Below, in pieces: positions 11,107 to 22,000 of a stretch of 64,000 nucleotides of DNA. The DNA lies in NCBI RefSeq assembly GCF_000006565.2, contig NC_031476.1:4054458-4118457 (forward strand). Reading direction: 5' to 3'. A program made the position numbers and the translations under genes. Each line of letters starts with the position of its first letter. The stretch's first letter is position 1. Origin of the DNA: Toxoplasma gondii ME49. Its lineage: Eukaryota > Apicomplexa > Conoidasida > Eucoccidiorida > Sarcocystidae. The notes under the pieces were generated by a model, which was given only the letters and a program-made list of their open reading frames with translations, was not told the origin of the DNA and did not search any database.

Positions 11107-14100
11107 ATGCTTGATCTTGTCCCCGGTGCTACTCGTACCTTGGCTGTTCTTCACGTTCTACCTTCTTGGACCTTTCCTCCCTCTCTCCGTGGGTCAGCAG
11201 CTTCTCCCGTTTCGCGCATTGACTTCCCCGTTGCGCGTTTTCGCCTCCTCGATACTCTCGCTATGGCGCTTGCATGCGCGCTGGTGGAGCGGGAGGCTCT
11301 GCCTCTCTCCCGCCGTCACCTACGCCCCTCGGATTGCGGTGCTTCGTTGCCTTCGTTCTCCTCTGTTTCCCGACAGATCTGTTGGACGTCTGAGCAGGAA
11401 GCGTCAGAAGCAATACCCCAGCAGGGACTAGAATCGCCTGTGCTTTCGCCGTTCCTTCGGCCGCTGCGAATCGCCCCTTCACAGATTCTCCTTCATCTCC
11501 CTGCCCGCCTCTCTCCTCTCTCATCGAGTGCTCATTCCCGAGCTTCCTCGTCTACTCTGCTGCTGAGTTTTGAGGAACTAGCGACCCTCGTCCTCCCCAG
11601 ATCTTCCCTGAGTGCTGTGCAGGGTGCTCTGGATTCTCTCGCTAGCAACAGGTCTACTTTCTCCGGCTCCTCTTCTCTCTCATCGTCTACTTCGTCTTCG
11701 TTCTCTGAGTGGACAGAAGCAGTTCGAGACACAGAGGGAGCGCATTCTGACGACGAGGAGCTCTGCTTTCTTCCAGGATGTTTTCTCTTCTCTGCTGTCC
11801 GCAAGCGTCTTTCTCTCCCTTCCGATCTGTCGTTTCGTCTGCTCCTCGGAAAGCGGGAGCTCCGAGGAAATTCCCTCATTCCTCTCTCTTCCCTCCTCGT
11901 TCCGACCTCTTCTGAGGAAATAGAAGCCTCTCACTCGCCCCAGTCGGCCGCTCTGTATCTCTTCTCTCCTGCGCGTCGTTCGACTTCTCATTCGTCTGCT
12001 CCTCCGTCTCTCGCTTCTTCGCGCTCATCTTCTCGACCTCTGTTTCGTCTCGCTCCTCTGCTCTCCGTACACCTGCTGTTTCCACTCGTGGGGGGAAAAG
12101 GCGGTTTCGGTGCTCTTCTGAAGAAACAGAGGAAGAAACAGTCGCGGGCAGCTCTGAATTTCGACATGAGCAGAGACCTCTCCGGCAGGCGCATCCGCCA
12201 TGCGCAGGTGGTGGAGAAAATCAAAGCGTGGATCGCGAAGAAACAACAGGAAACGCGAGCTGTCGAACTGCTTGCCGAGCAGGCAGAAACCCTCACCCTC
12301 GAGGCTGTACGTGCTCCAGAAGAATTACGTCTTGTCGCGAGCTGAGAGCCGCGCCTCTCGCCTGTTAGGCGGAACAGGGGAATTCGCTGTGTTTTCTTTC
12401 TCGTTCTTTTGTCTATTCTTTCCTGCGTAGTTGCCTTGTTTTCGTCTTTTCACACGACAGACTTTTCAAGACAGCTGGTCGGAATTAAAGCAGTTGACTT
12501 CTTGTCTATGTGGCGTTCTTTCCTTCGCGTAAAATAGCTGCGCGTGTTTGTCTGGACGAGACCGCGTTCCTCTTGTTGTCTCTGTTGTCCTATTCAACAG
12601 GGAGATTGCCACTGCTGTTTGTGTAGGAATGAGGATTCTTTCTCTTGATCCAGAACTGTCGTTTCTCGAGAGGAAGATGTCAGCCTGCAGAAGCAAGACT
12701 CCTCCGCAGTCATGAATGTGAGTCACTTGTTCTCTGGTTTGCAGGAGACAAAGAAGAAGGAACCTGCGCCGACTCTCGATGAATCGTTCGTTCGTTCACT
12801 GAAGAGCAACTCAGAGCAGATGCCCATGCTGGTTGGAGAAGGTCTCAAGGAAGAGAAAGAGACGCAGTAAGTCTGAAGCAGTCCAAGCGGAGTTCTGAGA
12901 GCTGCCCGTGCAGAAGAACGAAAACGCCTCACAAGAGCGGGAATGTCGAGTTCCGCAGATCTGTCGGTCATTTGGCGGAGTCGTGAACCTCCGTATTCGT
13001 GTTGCCGTGTATGAGTGCTCTGAACTTTGATCTCTCGCACCCTAACTCTCTACACACACGCACCACGTATGTGCATATATATATATATATATATATATGT
13101 ATTTGTATTTGCGGAGGCTTTTTTATATTTGAATGCGTCCCTCTTTTCGTGGCTATCGTTTCGCGACGAGTATGTGTTTTCTCTTAATTTTCAGGAAGGC
13201 TCTGAGTCTGCAGAAGGAGCAGCAGAGAAGCATATCGCTTGCGAAGGTGAAGAAGCAGAGCAACTGGTTTCTTCATCAGGAGATGCTCGACGCAGAAGAG
13301 GAAGACGAGGAAGACGAGGAAGACGAGGAAGAGGACGAAGACGACGAGGAAGACGAGGATGAGAGAGACGCACGCAGCGATTCGACTGCTGTCACGGGGC
13401 CTCTCAGACCCCCGGCTTCTCGCCCATCAGCTCAACAGGCTGCTGTGTCTGTGCGAGGACGAAAGACGCTCGTAACATCCGGACTCTCTCGCCTTGCCAG
13501 CCTCTGTGGGAAATCCCCTTCTTCTCCCTCCTCTTCGGCCTCTTCTTCCTCTTCATGTTCGTCTTCTCTTTCTTCGTCGTCTTGTTCTTCACAAGTATCG
13601 AGGAGAGAAGAGCAGACGAAAACGCGAAGCCAAGAAGAAGAAAAGGCGAAAGCAGAAGAAGAAAAGGCGAAAGCAGAAGCAGAAAAGGCGAAAGCAGAAG
13701 ACGAAAACTGGACTCGAAAGGCGGAGAGCCTGGATGTGCATGCGTTTGCGACGGCTGAGGACCTTGAGAAGAACGTTCATCCCGAAGGTGAGGAACAACG
13801 CAGGCAAACGGTTTGCTGTCGAGTGTTCGTTCGTAGGCCTCTCAAGCAATAAAGGAACGGTACAGCGATGCTGTATAACATTCTCCACTTTCTGAGTTCA
13901 TCGAATGTGAAGGAAGATGGAAATCTACAACTGGTTCTGTTGAGGCTTGCGCAGCAAACGCGATACTTGGGTTAGGTTCTTGCTTTCCGCTTCTCTTCAC
14001 TGTATTTTTTCTGCCGCTGTTTTCCTTCGTTGGTTTCCTTCCTTTCTCCTTTCTGTCTTCTGTCTGCTCCTTTCGTCACGCGTTCCTCTCCAGTGAATAC

Positions 14101-15168
14101 TTTCCTTTCGCATCTCTTTTTTTCCTGCTCTCGCACATGGAGAGACGCCCTGCACGAGGTCTCTTGTTTTCTCCGTCACTCCCTTCTTTTTTGGCTTGTC
14201 GACGTTCGTCTCTTCTTCATTCGGCTCCTTCCTCGTTTTTCTTCCCCTTCTTCCTTTTCGTCTCTACTTCATTCTTTTCGAGAGTCCCCAACTCGAGACG
14301 CCAAGGAGGTTGCGAACCTGGCTGTCGTAGTCTTCTCCGTTTTCTCTTTGCCTCGGCTGCTTTCCTTCGTTGTGTGACTCCACATAGAACGAGTTGGGTC
14401 CAGCCTGCCGGCCGCAAGAGTGTCTTCTGCGTTTGCTTTGCGTCTTTCTTCAGTCCTCAAAAAGAAGCTGGCAATGCTCGGGTGGAAATGCGGAGGAAGA
14501 CCAGCAGAGAGGTGCGTTTGAGGCCATTCGCAGTGCTACAGAAGAATCCAGTTTTCTTTTCCGAACTATCGCATTCATCTCGTCTTCGTCTCCGTTTGTG
14601 ACTGGCAGTCATGTCTCGCCTTCATTGCCTTTCTCGCTTCTGCCGGGTGTCTCCCTGAGAATTTCTTTCGTCTCTGCGTCGCGCGGCTGTCCTCGGAAAA
14701 ACCTCTTTCTCGCGTTGAATTTCCGTATCCTTGCTGATATACATAGGCATTTACTGTATTTATGTGCGTCTGCACAGTTGCGTTTTGTGTATGTCTTCCT
14801 GCTTACATGCTTGTGTGTTGCATTCGTCTATTTCGGTGAATGTGTGCATGAATCTTGGCATTATCCAGTTGTCTTTCCTCCCTTTCTTTCTTGATCTCTC
14901 CACCCGATTTTTACTTGTTCGACCCTCGCTCGCTCTCTAGGTTTTCTTTTTCTTCTGCTTCTTCACTTCCTCTGTCTCGCTGTGTCGACCTCGTTTTCCT
15001 GTCTCGTCTTTCCTCCTTCCCCGCCAATCGATACACCTGAGGGGCCTCTTGCTCGTTCTGTTTGGTTCTTTTTTCAGAGCTGCGCGGCTGTTTCTCCTCA
15101 AGTCGCTGAACGGGAAGCCTCCACCCAAGCACGTTCTCGCGGCGAAGAAGGATGGAGGGCGAAACTAA
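11107..15168 (+). CDS. SDE2: SDE2 ubiquitin-fold precursor with SAP domain
   Basis: In other eukaryotes a deubiquitinase cuts SDE2 after its ubiquitin-like half. The released C-terminal part, with N-terminal Lys, joins the spliceosome or acts at replication forks. Here the diagnostic LFPLVGG/KGGFG is at residues 325-335 (12079-12111), followed by RDLSGRR and a helix EKIKAWIAKKQQ. Exons: 11107-12306, 12745-12866, 13195-13787, 14454-14513, 15078-15168. Exon 3 carries a very acidic run and EEKAKAEEE-type repeats, then HAFATAEDLEKN. Exons 4-5 encode KKLAMLGWKCGG and RPAERAARLFLLKSLNG, matching the SDE2 SAP domain, and end GGRN-stop. The 11107 ATG is the only in-frame ATG in the open frame before the first ubiquitin-like segment. 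Odd points: the pre-cleavage part is 330 residues against about 77 in human, and exons 3 and 4 do not join in phase. An extra exon at 13913-13970 would fix the phase but lacks a strong acceptor. Confidence 0.85.
13074..13099. repeat. (TA)n microsatellite in SDE2 intron 2
   Basis: TA run about 95 bases before the exon 3 acceptor. Confidence 0.85.
13289..13366 (+). repeat. GA-rich repeat coding an acidic run in SDE2
   Basis: Repeated gaggaagac-like units encode about 25 nearly uninterrupted Asp/Glu residues in exon 3. A second in-frame purine repeat at about 13628-13707 encodes alternating EEKAKA units likely to form a charged helix. Confidence 0.75.
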
Positions 15169-15197
15169 AGACAAACAATACAAAAACGTTTTTTTGT

Positions 15198-15231
<34 letters not shown>
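15198..15231. repeat. (TC)n followed by (TA)n
   Basis: Compound microsatellite 30 bases after the SDE2 stop codon, so probably inside its 3' UTR. Confidence 0.8.
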
Positions 15232-15233
<2 letters not shown>

Positions 15234-15756
15234 TGGGGTGTACATACATACCTCTACATTATGGAAGTATATCCGCATTGCATGTACTCTGGAATTCGGT
15301 GAACGGGCATGTCTGCGCACACCGTGACACGCGTCGCGTTGTCTGTGCTGGGTATTAGATATGGAGACAGAACGCCCTGAAACTCGCGGTCTTCCCAGAC
15401 AGGTTCGCTGTCCTCGCTTCGGCTCTGAAAACGACTTTCGAGACTCGCTTTTGTGTGTCTGTTCTTCTTGGTGGCTTTCATTTCGAGATGAATTGCTACA
15501 GCTTCTCTTGGCCTCCTGACGCAGCGGCCGACCACCCTGCGGGGAAGCGATGTCGCCGTTTATAAGCCGAGCCGAGGCTCTGCTTAAGACTTCTTGAAGT
15601 ATCGTTTGCGCGCGACAGCAAAGAGCCATGCTGGCTGGCTTCGTCACAGGCGCGGATGTTAACAGATGGGGTTGAGTCATGAAGAAAGAGATTGAAAAGA
15701 GTTTCCTCTCAACCATTCTTCCAGTTTTCAACTCGTTCACGTGAATCGCCACCTCC

Positions 15757-15760
<4 letters not shown>

Positions 15761-15801
<41 letters not shown>

Positions 15802-15803
15802 AT

Positions 15804-15836
<33 letters not shown>

Positions 15837-15839
15837 ATA
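15761..15839. repeat. Long imperfect (TA)n tract
   Basis: Nearly 80 bases of TA with single-base slips, the longest AT repeat in the window, located between two convergent genes. Confidence 0.85.
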
Positions 15840-16790
15840 GTCATATCCTCTTTACATGTCCAAGTTTGTATATGGCTACATATGTATGTAACGATGAAAG
15901 TCCCTGGCTATCCATAGGTTGATATGTATATAGATATATAAATTGGTAGAGATATCGCTTCATAAATGAATTGATTGGCATGTTTCGACAGGGCCAAGTG
16001 TGTTTCTGCGAGTGAAAAAGATGCGACCCCATGCACCGCCAGGGAATCTCACGAACCGGTCGACATGTGTGATGTTGGAGGAGAGAGATAGCCGGCATCA
16101 AGCAGTTAGAACTGAGGACGAGAGTCGACACGACTCTGCGGTTGTTCCACCTTCAGGTAGCCTTTGTTGAAGCGAAGGACGCGAAGAGCGAAAGGAAGTC
16201 TCCGGCATTGTTCTGATTTTCTTTGCATTCTCAAGGTGATGACGCGTGAGCGTGGACACATGGAAACATCCGATCAATGAGGACCCCAGCTTCGCCAGAG
16301 TGTCGTTGATTTATTCCGAAGGACGTCTTGCGAGAAAGGATCAGGAATTCAGAAAGGACTTCCGATCCCGCAGGCGACAGGTTTGATACAGTACGAAGGT
16401 AGCAGTTGTGAAATCGAATCAACGCACCTGAAGGACGGTCGCGGATGACTCGGATTCCCTTTGGTGTTGTACTGAGAATGCATCTGTTGTCGACATCGGA
16501 TCTGTTGTCGCCGTCGTGGTTCTCGGTCAGTTCTCAGTTCAGTGAAAGACTCGCCACGGACAGCAAAACGAAGAGCCCGCAAATCCTGAGACGGCTCATA
16601 GAGAGTAAAGCGGCGGGTGTACACACTTTCTTTTTGGCATTAATTGTCACGTGCAGCTGAGGTCCTCCTTCATGGTGTGTTTGTGTTCTCGCGTAAGAAA
16701 ATCAACTTCTCTTCCTGGCCTTACACTGTCTCCATCCTGGGAGCGCTCCCGGAGTCCTTCTGGATTCTCGGCCTTCACTGACTCTCTCTG

Positions 16791-18762
16791 TCACACCACC
16801 TTCCCTTTGACGCGACTGGAGTTACGCCCATCCCGGGGCGGGCATCTGCTTTCGCTGCGACTCCAAGCGCGACTCGGCGCTTCATCGCCAGCAGAAGATT
16901 CTCGCCTTTCTTCTTGGGGAAGAAATCTCAATTCGACGCCATCCGCCTTGCGCCCCGCGTCGCCGCAGCACTCAAGTGTCTCCGTATGTCTCAGCTGCGT
17001 GTCTGCGTCTTCCGAGGGTGTCTCCTTGCCGCCTCGCGTCCACAGTGTTCGCAGGGGAGGAACGCGGGAGAAGAGAGAAAACAACCGAGACGAGCGAGCC
17101 GACGTCGGTCGGGGAGGACGAGCGCGGGAGGACGGAGAGGCGGGAGGAAACAGCTGGGAGATATGTTGTAGGGCGTTTGAGGCAGAGGCGCTGTAAAGGG
17201 TGCGCTGCCCGAGCCAGAAAGTCAGACAATTTTTCCAGATCTGGAGGAACGACGCAATGGAGAGAAAACGAAGCGACGGGGAGTGTGGACCACAAGACGA
17301 GGCCGGAAGGGGGAACAAAGCCAAGCGCGCCCCCGCAGAGAGACGATCAACGGGGGAGAAGACGGACGCACCACCGACTGGAGAGGAAAGAGGAGAGAGA
17401 CGGTACACGGATACTGCAAGATGCATCGCGAGCGGACACCAAGACGAACAGTGTGGAAGCCACGGCAAGAAAGAGAACAAGACCAGCCTGAGAGATGGGC
17501 AAACGCGGAGAGAAGCGAGAGACTCGACGGCCCTGGGGACAAAGAAAATGACGGTCGTGAGAACGTCGTGGAGAGAAAGGTAACAAGGAGAGTGTGAGGG
17601 GCGCTGAGACGATGAAGACACGTAGGAAGATCCAGATGCATAAAAAATCAAAAAGTATGCACGAGAAGGAATAAATACGTTCTCGCCAAATAAGGTAATG
17701 AGGAATGGACGAATCGTGACAGACGCACGACACTTTCGAGACTGCTTGTTTCTCGGTTGTGTGCCTTACCCCGCCAGAGAAAGGACTGAAACTCTTTCGA
17801 GTGGAAGCTACACCTTGGAGGCGGTCCCCGCGCCCACGAACGGGCTCCCAAAGATATGCGTATCTGCGGAACGGCCGACGAAGCGAAGCGAAAAAAACGA
17901 ATGCAGAGGATCAAGAAGAATGTGGAGACAATAAAACGGAATACCCACAGACAGATGCGCATCTATCCATCCAACAAAGGACTGACAAAACTAGTACATC
18001 GCGCCATACACGCAGTCTGAAAGGACCAGGATGGCGAATGACACGCTCTTGTCCACCAAATGAAACATGGAGACCGGCGAGCGAAGCGCCGGCATCACTG
18101 CTTTGACGCGAGAGGAAAAATGGGAGAGGATCTGAACGATACGTTTCCTGAAGCTACACAAGTGAAACGCCGAAGGACGACAGCCAGAAAAGGCGTCGTC
18201 AGAGACGTTGGTCTTTGAACGCCATCAGGATAACGCAGCGATGAGCGACGGAGACACAGCGAGAGCAGGGCACCGCAGACGAGGAGACGAAGGGGAGTGT
18301 AGGATTGACAGAGGCGAGACTGCGCTGCTAAAAGAAGAGAGGCGAACCGGAGTGACAGCAGAAGCCAAGGAAGGCTGAGAGCCTTGCAGGAAATGCATGT
18401 GACGCACTCGGCGAGGACACCGTGAAGCGAGAGGAGAGTTGGAAGGCGGAACGACGGGGTGAGTCACAGGCGAAGGCTGTGGAAACAGCGTACGGAGAAT
18501 TCCTGCGAGGAACCACAAAGGAAAGCTCACCTTCCTCGATTAAGGACTTCGTTCGCCGTGATATTTTGGGCGATGTTGCGCAAGTGTCCAGACACCAGAA
18601 CACTCAGGCGACACAGAGAGAAAAGGTGAAGGACCGCAACCTGTAAACAGAAAGCATCAGAACGCATCTGGACAAGAGCCAATATACTGCTGTTCATTCG
18701 GCTATACCCTCATCCGTCAATGTGCGATATACAGATGCATACACATTCTTACAAATATATGT

Positions 18763-18801
<39 letters not shown>

Positions 18802-19015
18802 GAGAGAGATGCGTATGCGCCTCTTTTTACTGTCAACTTGCACATAACTTAAGGTAGAGTCCACGCGTCTTTGAGGGCCTGAACGTTCAGCTTACATTTT
18901 GGAGAGATGCGGTCTTTCACTAAACTACATCACTGATGTGTCTGAGTAAGTCTTTCGCTGCCGCAGCGCCTGGCTCCTATTCAAATATATTCACAGGTAC
19001 GTCGGTCTGCCCCTA

Positions 19016-19064
<49 letters not shown>

Positions 19065-22000
19065 TAAGTACGGTTCTTGGTTGAGAGTAGGAAATGCGAT
19101 GACCTCACAAGAAGGATAAGAAGGCGACGAGGGTGGCGCTGATGGAGAAGGTCGTCCGGTAAGCTTCCTCCCGCATCTGGGCCGAGGAGGAGGAAGGCGA
19201 GGCAGCCCAACAAATGGAGAAACTGCGGAGGCAGCAACAGCAGATTAGACTGGGGACTTTGTCCGAGGGAAAACTGGAAGGTGCGAGGGAGGAAAAAAGA
19301 TAGAAGAAGGCGAAGACGAGAAAGCAACAGAGGGGGGAGGGGGGGAGGAATCGGAGCCGAGGGCGAGGGCAAGACAGACCAGACGAGAGAGAAACGAGAC
19401 CGGGGCAACACAAAAAACAGGTGACAATGAAGCATGCCGACAGGCAGCAGAACGAAACGAAGAGCAGAGGGAGGAGGCGGAGAAAGACATCGGGCCGGAG
19501 ACGATAGAAAGGAACAGACACTGTTCACAAAACGCGCGCCGGAAAATGAAGAACATCACAGTCGTCGCCCCACCCCAGAAAGGCCAGGACGCATTCCAGG
19601 CGCAAACGTCAACGTGGACCGCATGCGGGAGAACAGAAGAAAACCGCGAAGAGGTGAATAGCAAAAACGCAGAGCGCGTCGCACTTGCAGGAAGAAGGGT
19701 GGCAGAGAGACTGCCACAGCTCGGAGGCTTCAGCGCAGCTGCATGCAGCGGAACAGACCTTTGTTCCTACCTGTGTGAGAGAGTGAAGCAACAGCCAAGC
19801 GGTGAACAGACGAGCGTTGAGCGACCCTACACAGTTGTAGAGCCAGACGCAGTGATGATCAAAGCCGTCCACGCATCGGTCGCAGATGCTGCGGAAAAGG
19901 CAAGGACAACTGCGGGAGAGCTGCACAAGGCACCAGTGCTTGCTGGCGGGAGACGACGCTCGAACTTGGTCGACAGCAGACGAACCGCAGGCAAAGACAC
20001 AGACCGGGGAGGCGGTGAGAGAGACATTGAAGGAGAGATGGAAGCAGACTCTGTTAGAGGGGCGTACACGAAAAAAACGTGGAGGAAAAACTGTTGTCTA
20101 TATCTCTAAATAGAACGGACTGCTGCTGGACGAACAGGGGCAGGGAGCAGGGAAACAACAGTCAGGTGGAGACAAAGGGAGGAGAGTCTCAACCAACGAC
20201 TCGGAACAAAAGGCAAACGCGACTGTGCGCGGAGTCCACCCGGAAAGAGATCACCGAAGACAAAACAAAAACCAAATCACGCGAGAACAATGAAAAACTT
20301 ACGAACAGTGCTTCGTCCTCAGAGGACGGTAGATCCAGCAGGTTCGACACAGACGACTGAGATCAAGTGCTGCGAGCGTGTCTGCATGCGTTTCGGGACT
20401 TGACAGAATCTGAAAAAGACAACGCTCGAAGATTCAGAGACAAAGCATGGAGTGAGGGAATCGCTTTCGACCTTCCGTGTCGGCAAAGCGTGCATTTCCG
20501 TTTATGCTTCCAAGACCCTCTCTCTTTCCCTGTGGCTGGACTTCCGGATGTCAGAGCCAAAAAAGCATACACGCGAACGTGAGGCACGCGCCCTTGGCAT
20601 GCGCCTGTCGTTCTTGTGGAGAAGACTCTTCTGTCCGTCCGCGAAACAGATCTGGAGTTCTAACTCTCCGACGCAAGCATTCACAGCATGGAAAATAGCC
20701 ATGTCCATGTTGCGCATCTCTGTTCCTTCATTCCCTTTGTCTGTTCCGCAAACTGCGACTTGTCGCGTCTCTCGACAGCCACCGTTTCTCTTGCTTATAA
20801 TGTCCAGCCTTCGGCGTAGACACAGCGCTTGTCTTCCAGGTTCTCTGCTGCAGACTCCGAGGTGCCTGTGCAACCTCTCGAGCGGTTTCGATTCCGTTTT
20901 TCGCCTGTGCTGGCTGGGGTCCTATGCTAGCACCCTGCTGCGGCGCGAGCGTCTCCAGTCTTCATTCTGCATGCGTTCCGCGACGCGGAAGCTGTCCCTG
21001 ACCCCGCGGCTGACCGTGACTGACGCTCGAGTTGCATGTCGATGTCTGCCCATTTAGAGCCTCGGCAAGCGAGTAGTCCGCGGCACAAACCATAGGTAAA
21101 GAAAACTGGCCACTCTGCTTCTCTCCCTACCTCCATGAGTTCCTCGACTGCGCTGCTTCCCCGTTTGCGCTTGGGGTGAATGCCCGGATCCGACAGAAGC
21201 AGCAGCAGATAGAGCGCCAGGTCGACACACACCACCCAGAAGAGGAGGTCTCCGCGAGCGAGGAACAGCCGCAGAAAAGCACAGACGGAGGCGCCCCCCG
21301 TCAGCGAAGGCCAACCGGAGTTGCTGGTTAACTGCGCCGCCGCGCCGTCGCCTTCGTAAACGTCACGAGGTGCAGGCGAGGCAGCCGAGAAAGGGAGAGA
21401 ACTGTGGGGACCAGCGTGCGAGTCCCAGGGCGAAGAGACGGGGAAAAGCGACGAGTGCATGGAGGGATGTACCTGCGCAAAGGGGGAGACGCAGAAACGC
21501 CACAGACACAAACCGCCGAGAGATTGTGGTGGAGACCAGGAAGTGACAAAGGACCCCAGGACCCTGGGGGGGGGCCCTCTGAAACACGAGGAAAAGCCTC
21601 GCGAAAACAGAGAAAACGATGCGCAGCTCACCGGAACAAGCCACGATCGAATAAAAGGAAGACGTGCAAATACACACACACACACACAAAAGGAAACACC
21701 AGACAGAAAAACATGCATATATATATATATATATGTCCAGCGACTTGCCGAGCATTCAGTGACCAACCAGCATCTATGCCTGCAGGTCGCTGCCTGTCTC
21801 TCTGTCTTTCCGAATCGATCCACGTGTATTTGCTTCAAATAGTATAACCTACTTGTCTATCGATATGTCAACCCATGCGTAACTGTCCATACAGCTACTC
21901 TGTCTTTATATAAATATATTTATATAACGTATCCAGATATTTGTTTATATGTATATATCTATTTATACTATGTACGAGCACACGCGCATCAATACGAACG

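Larger units (their letters stand above)
15169..16790. other. Convergent 3' region of SDE2 and the DHHC gene
   Basis: No supported coding exon. It should contain both 3' UTRs. TC and TA tracts lie at 15198-15231, and a long broken TA tract at 15761-15839. Short frames here have no recognisable motif. Confidence 0.45.
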
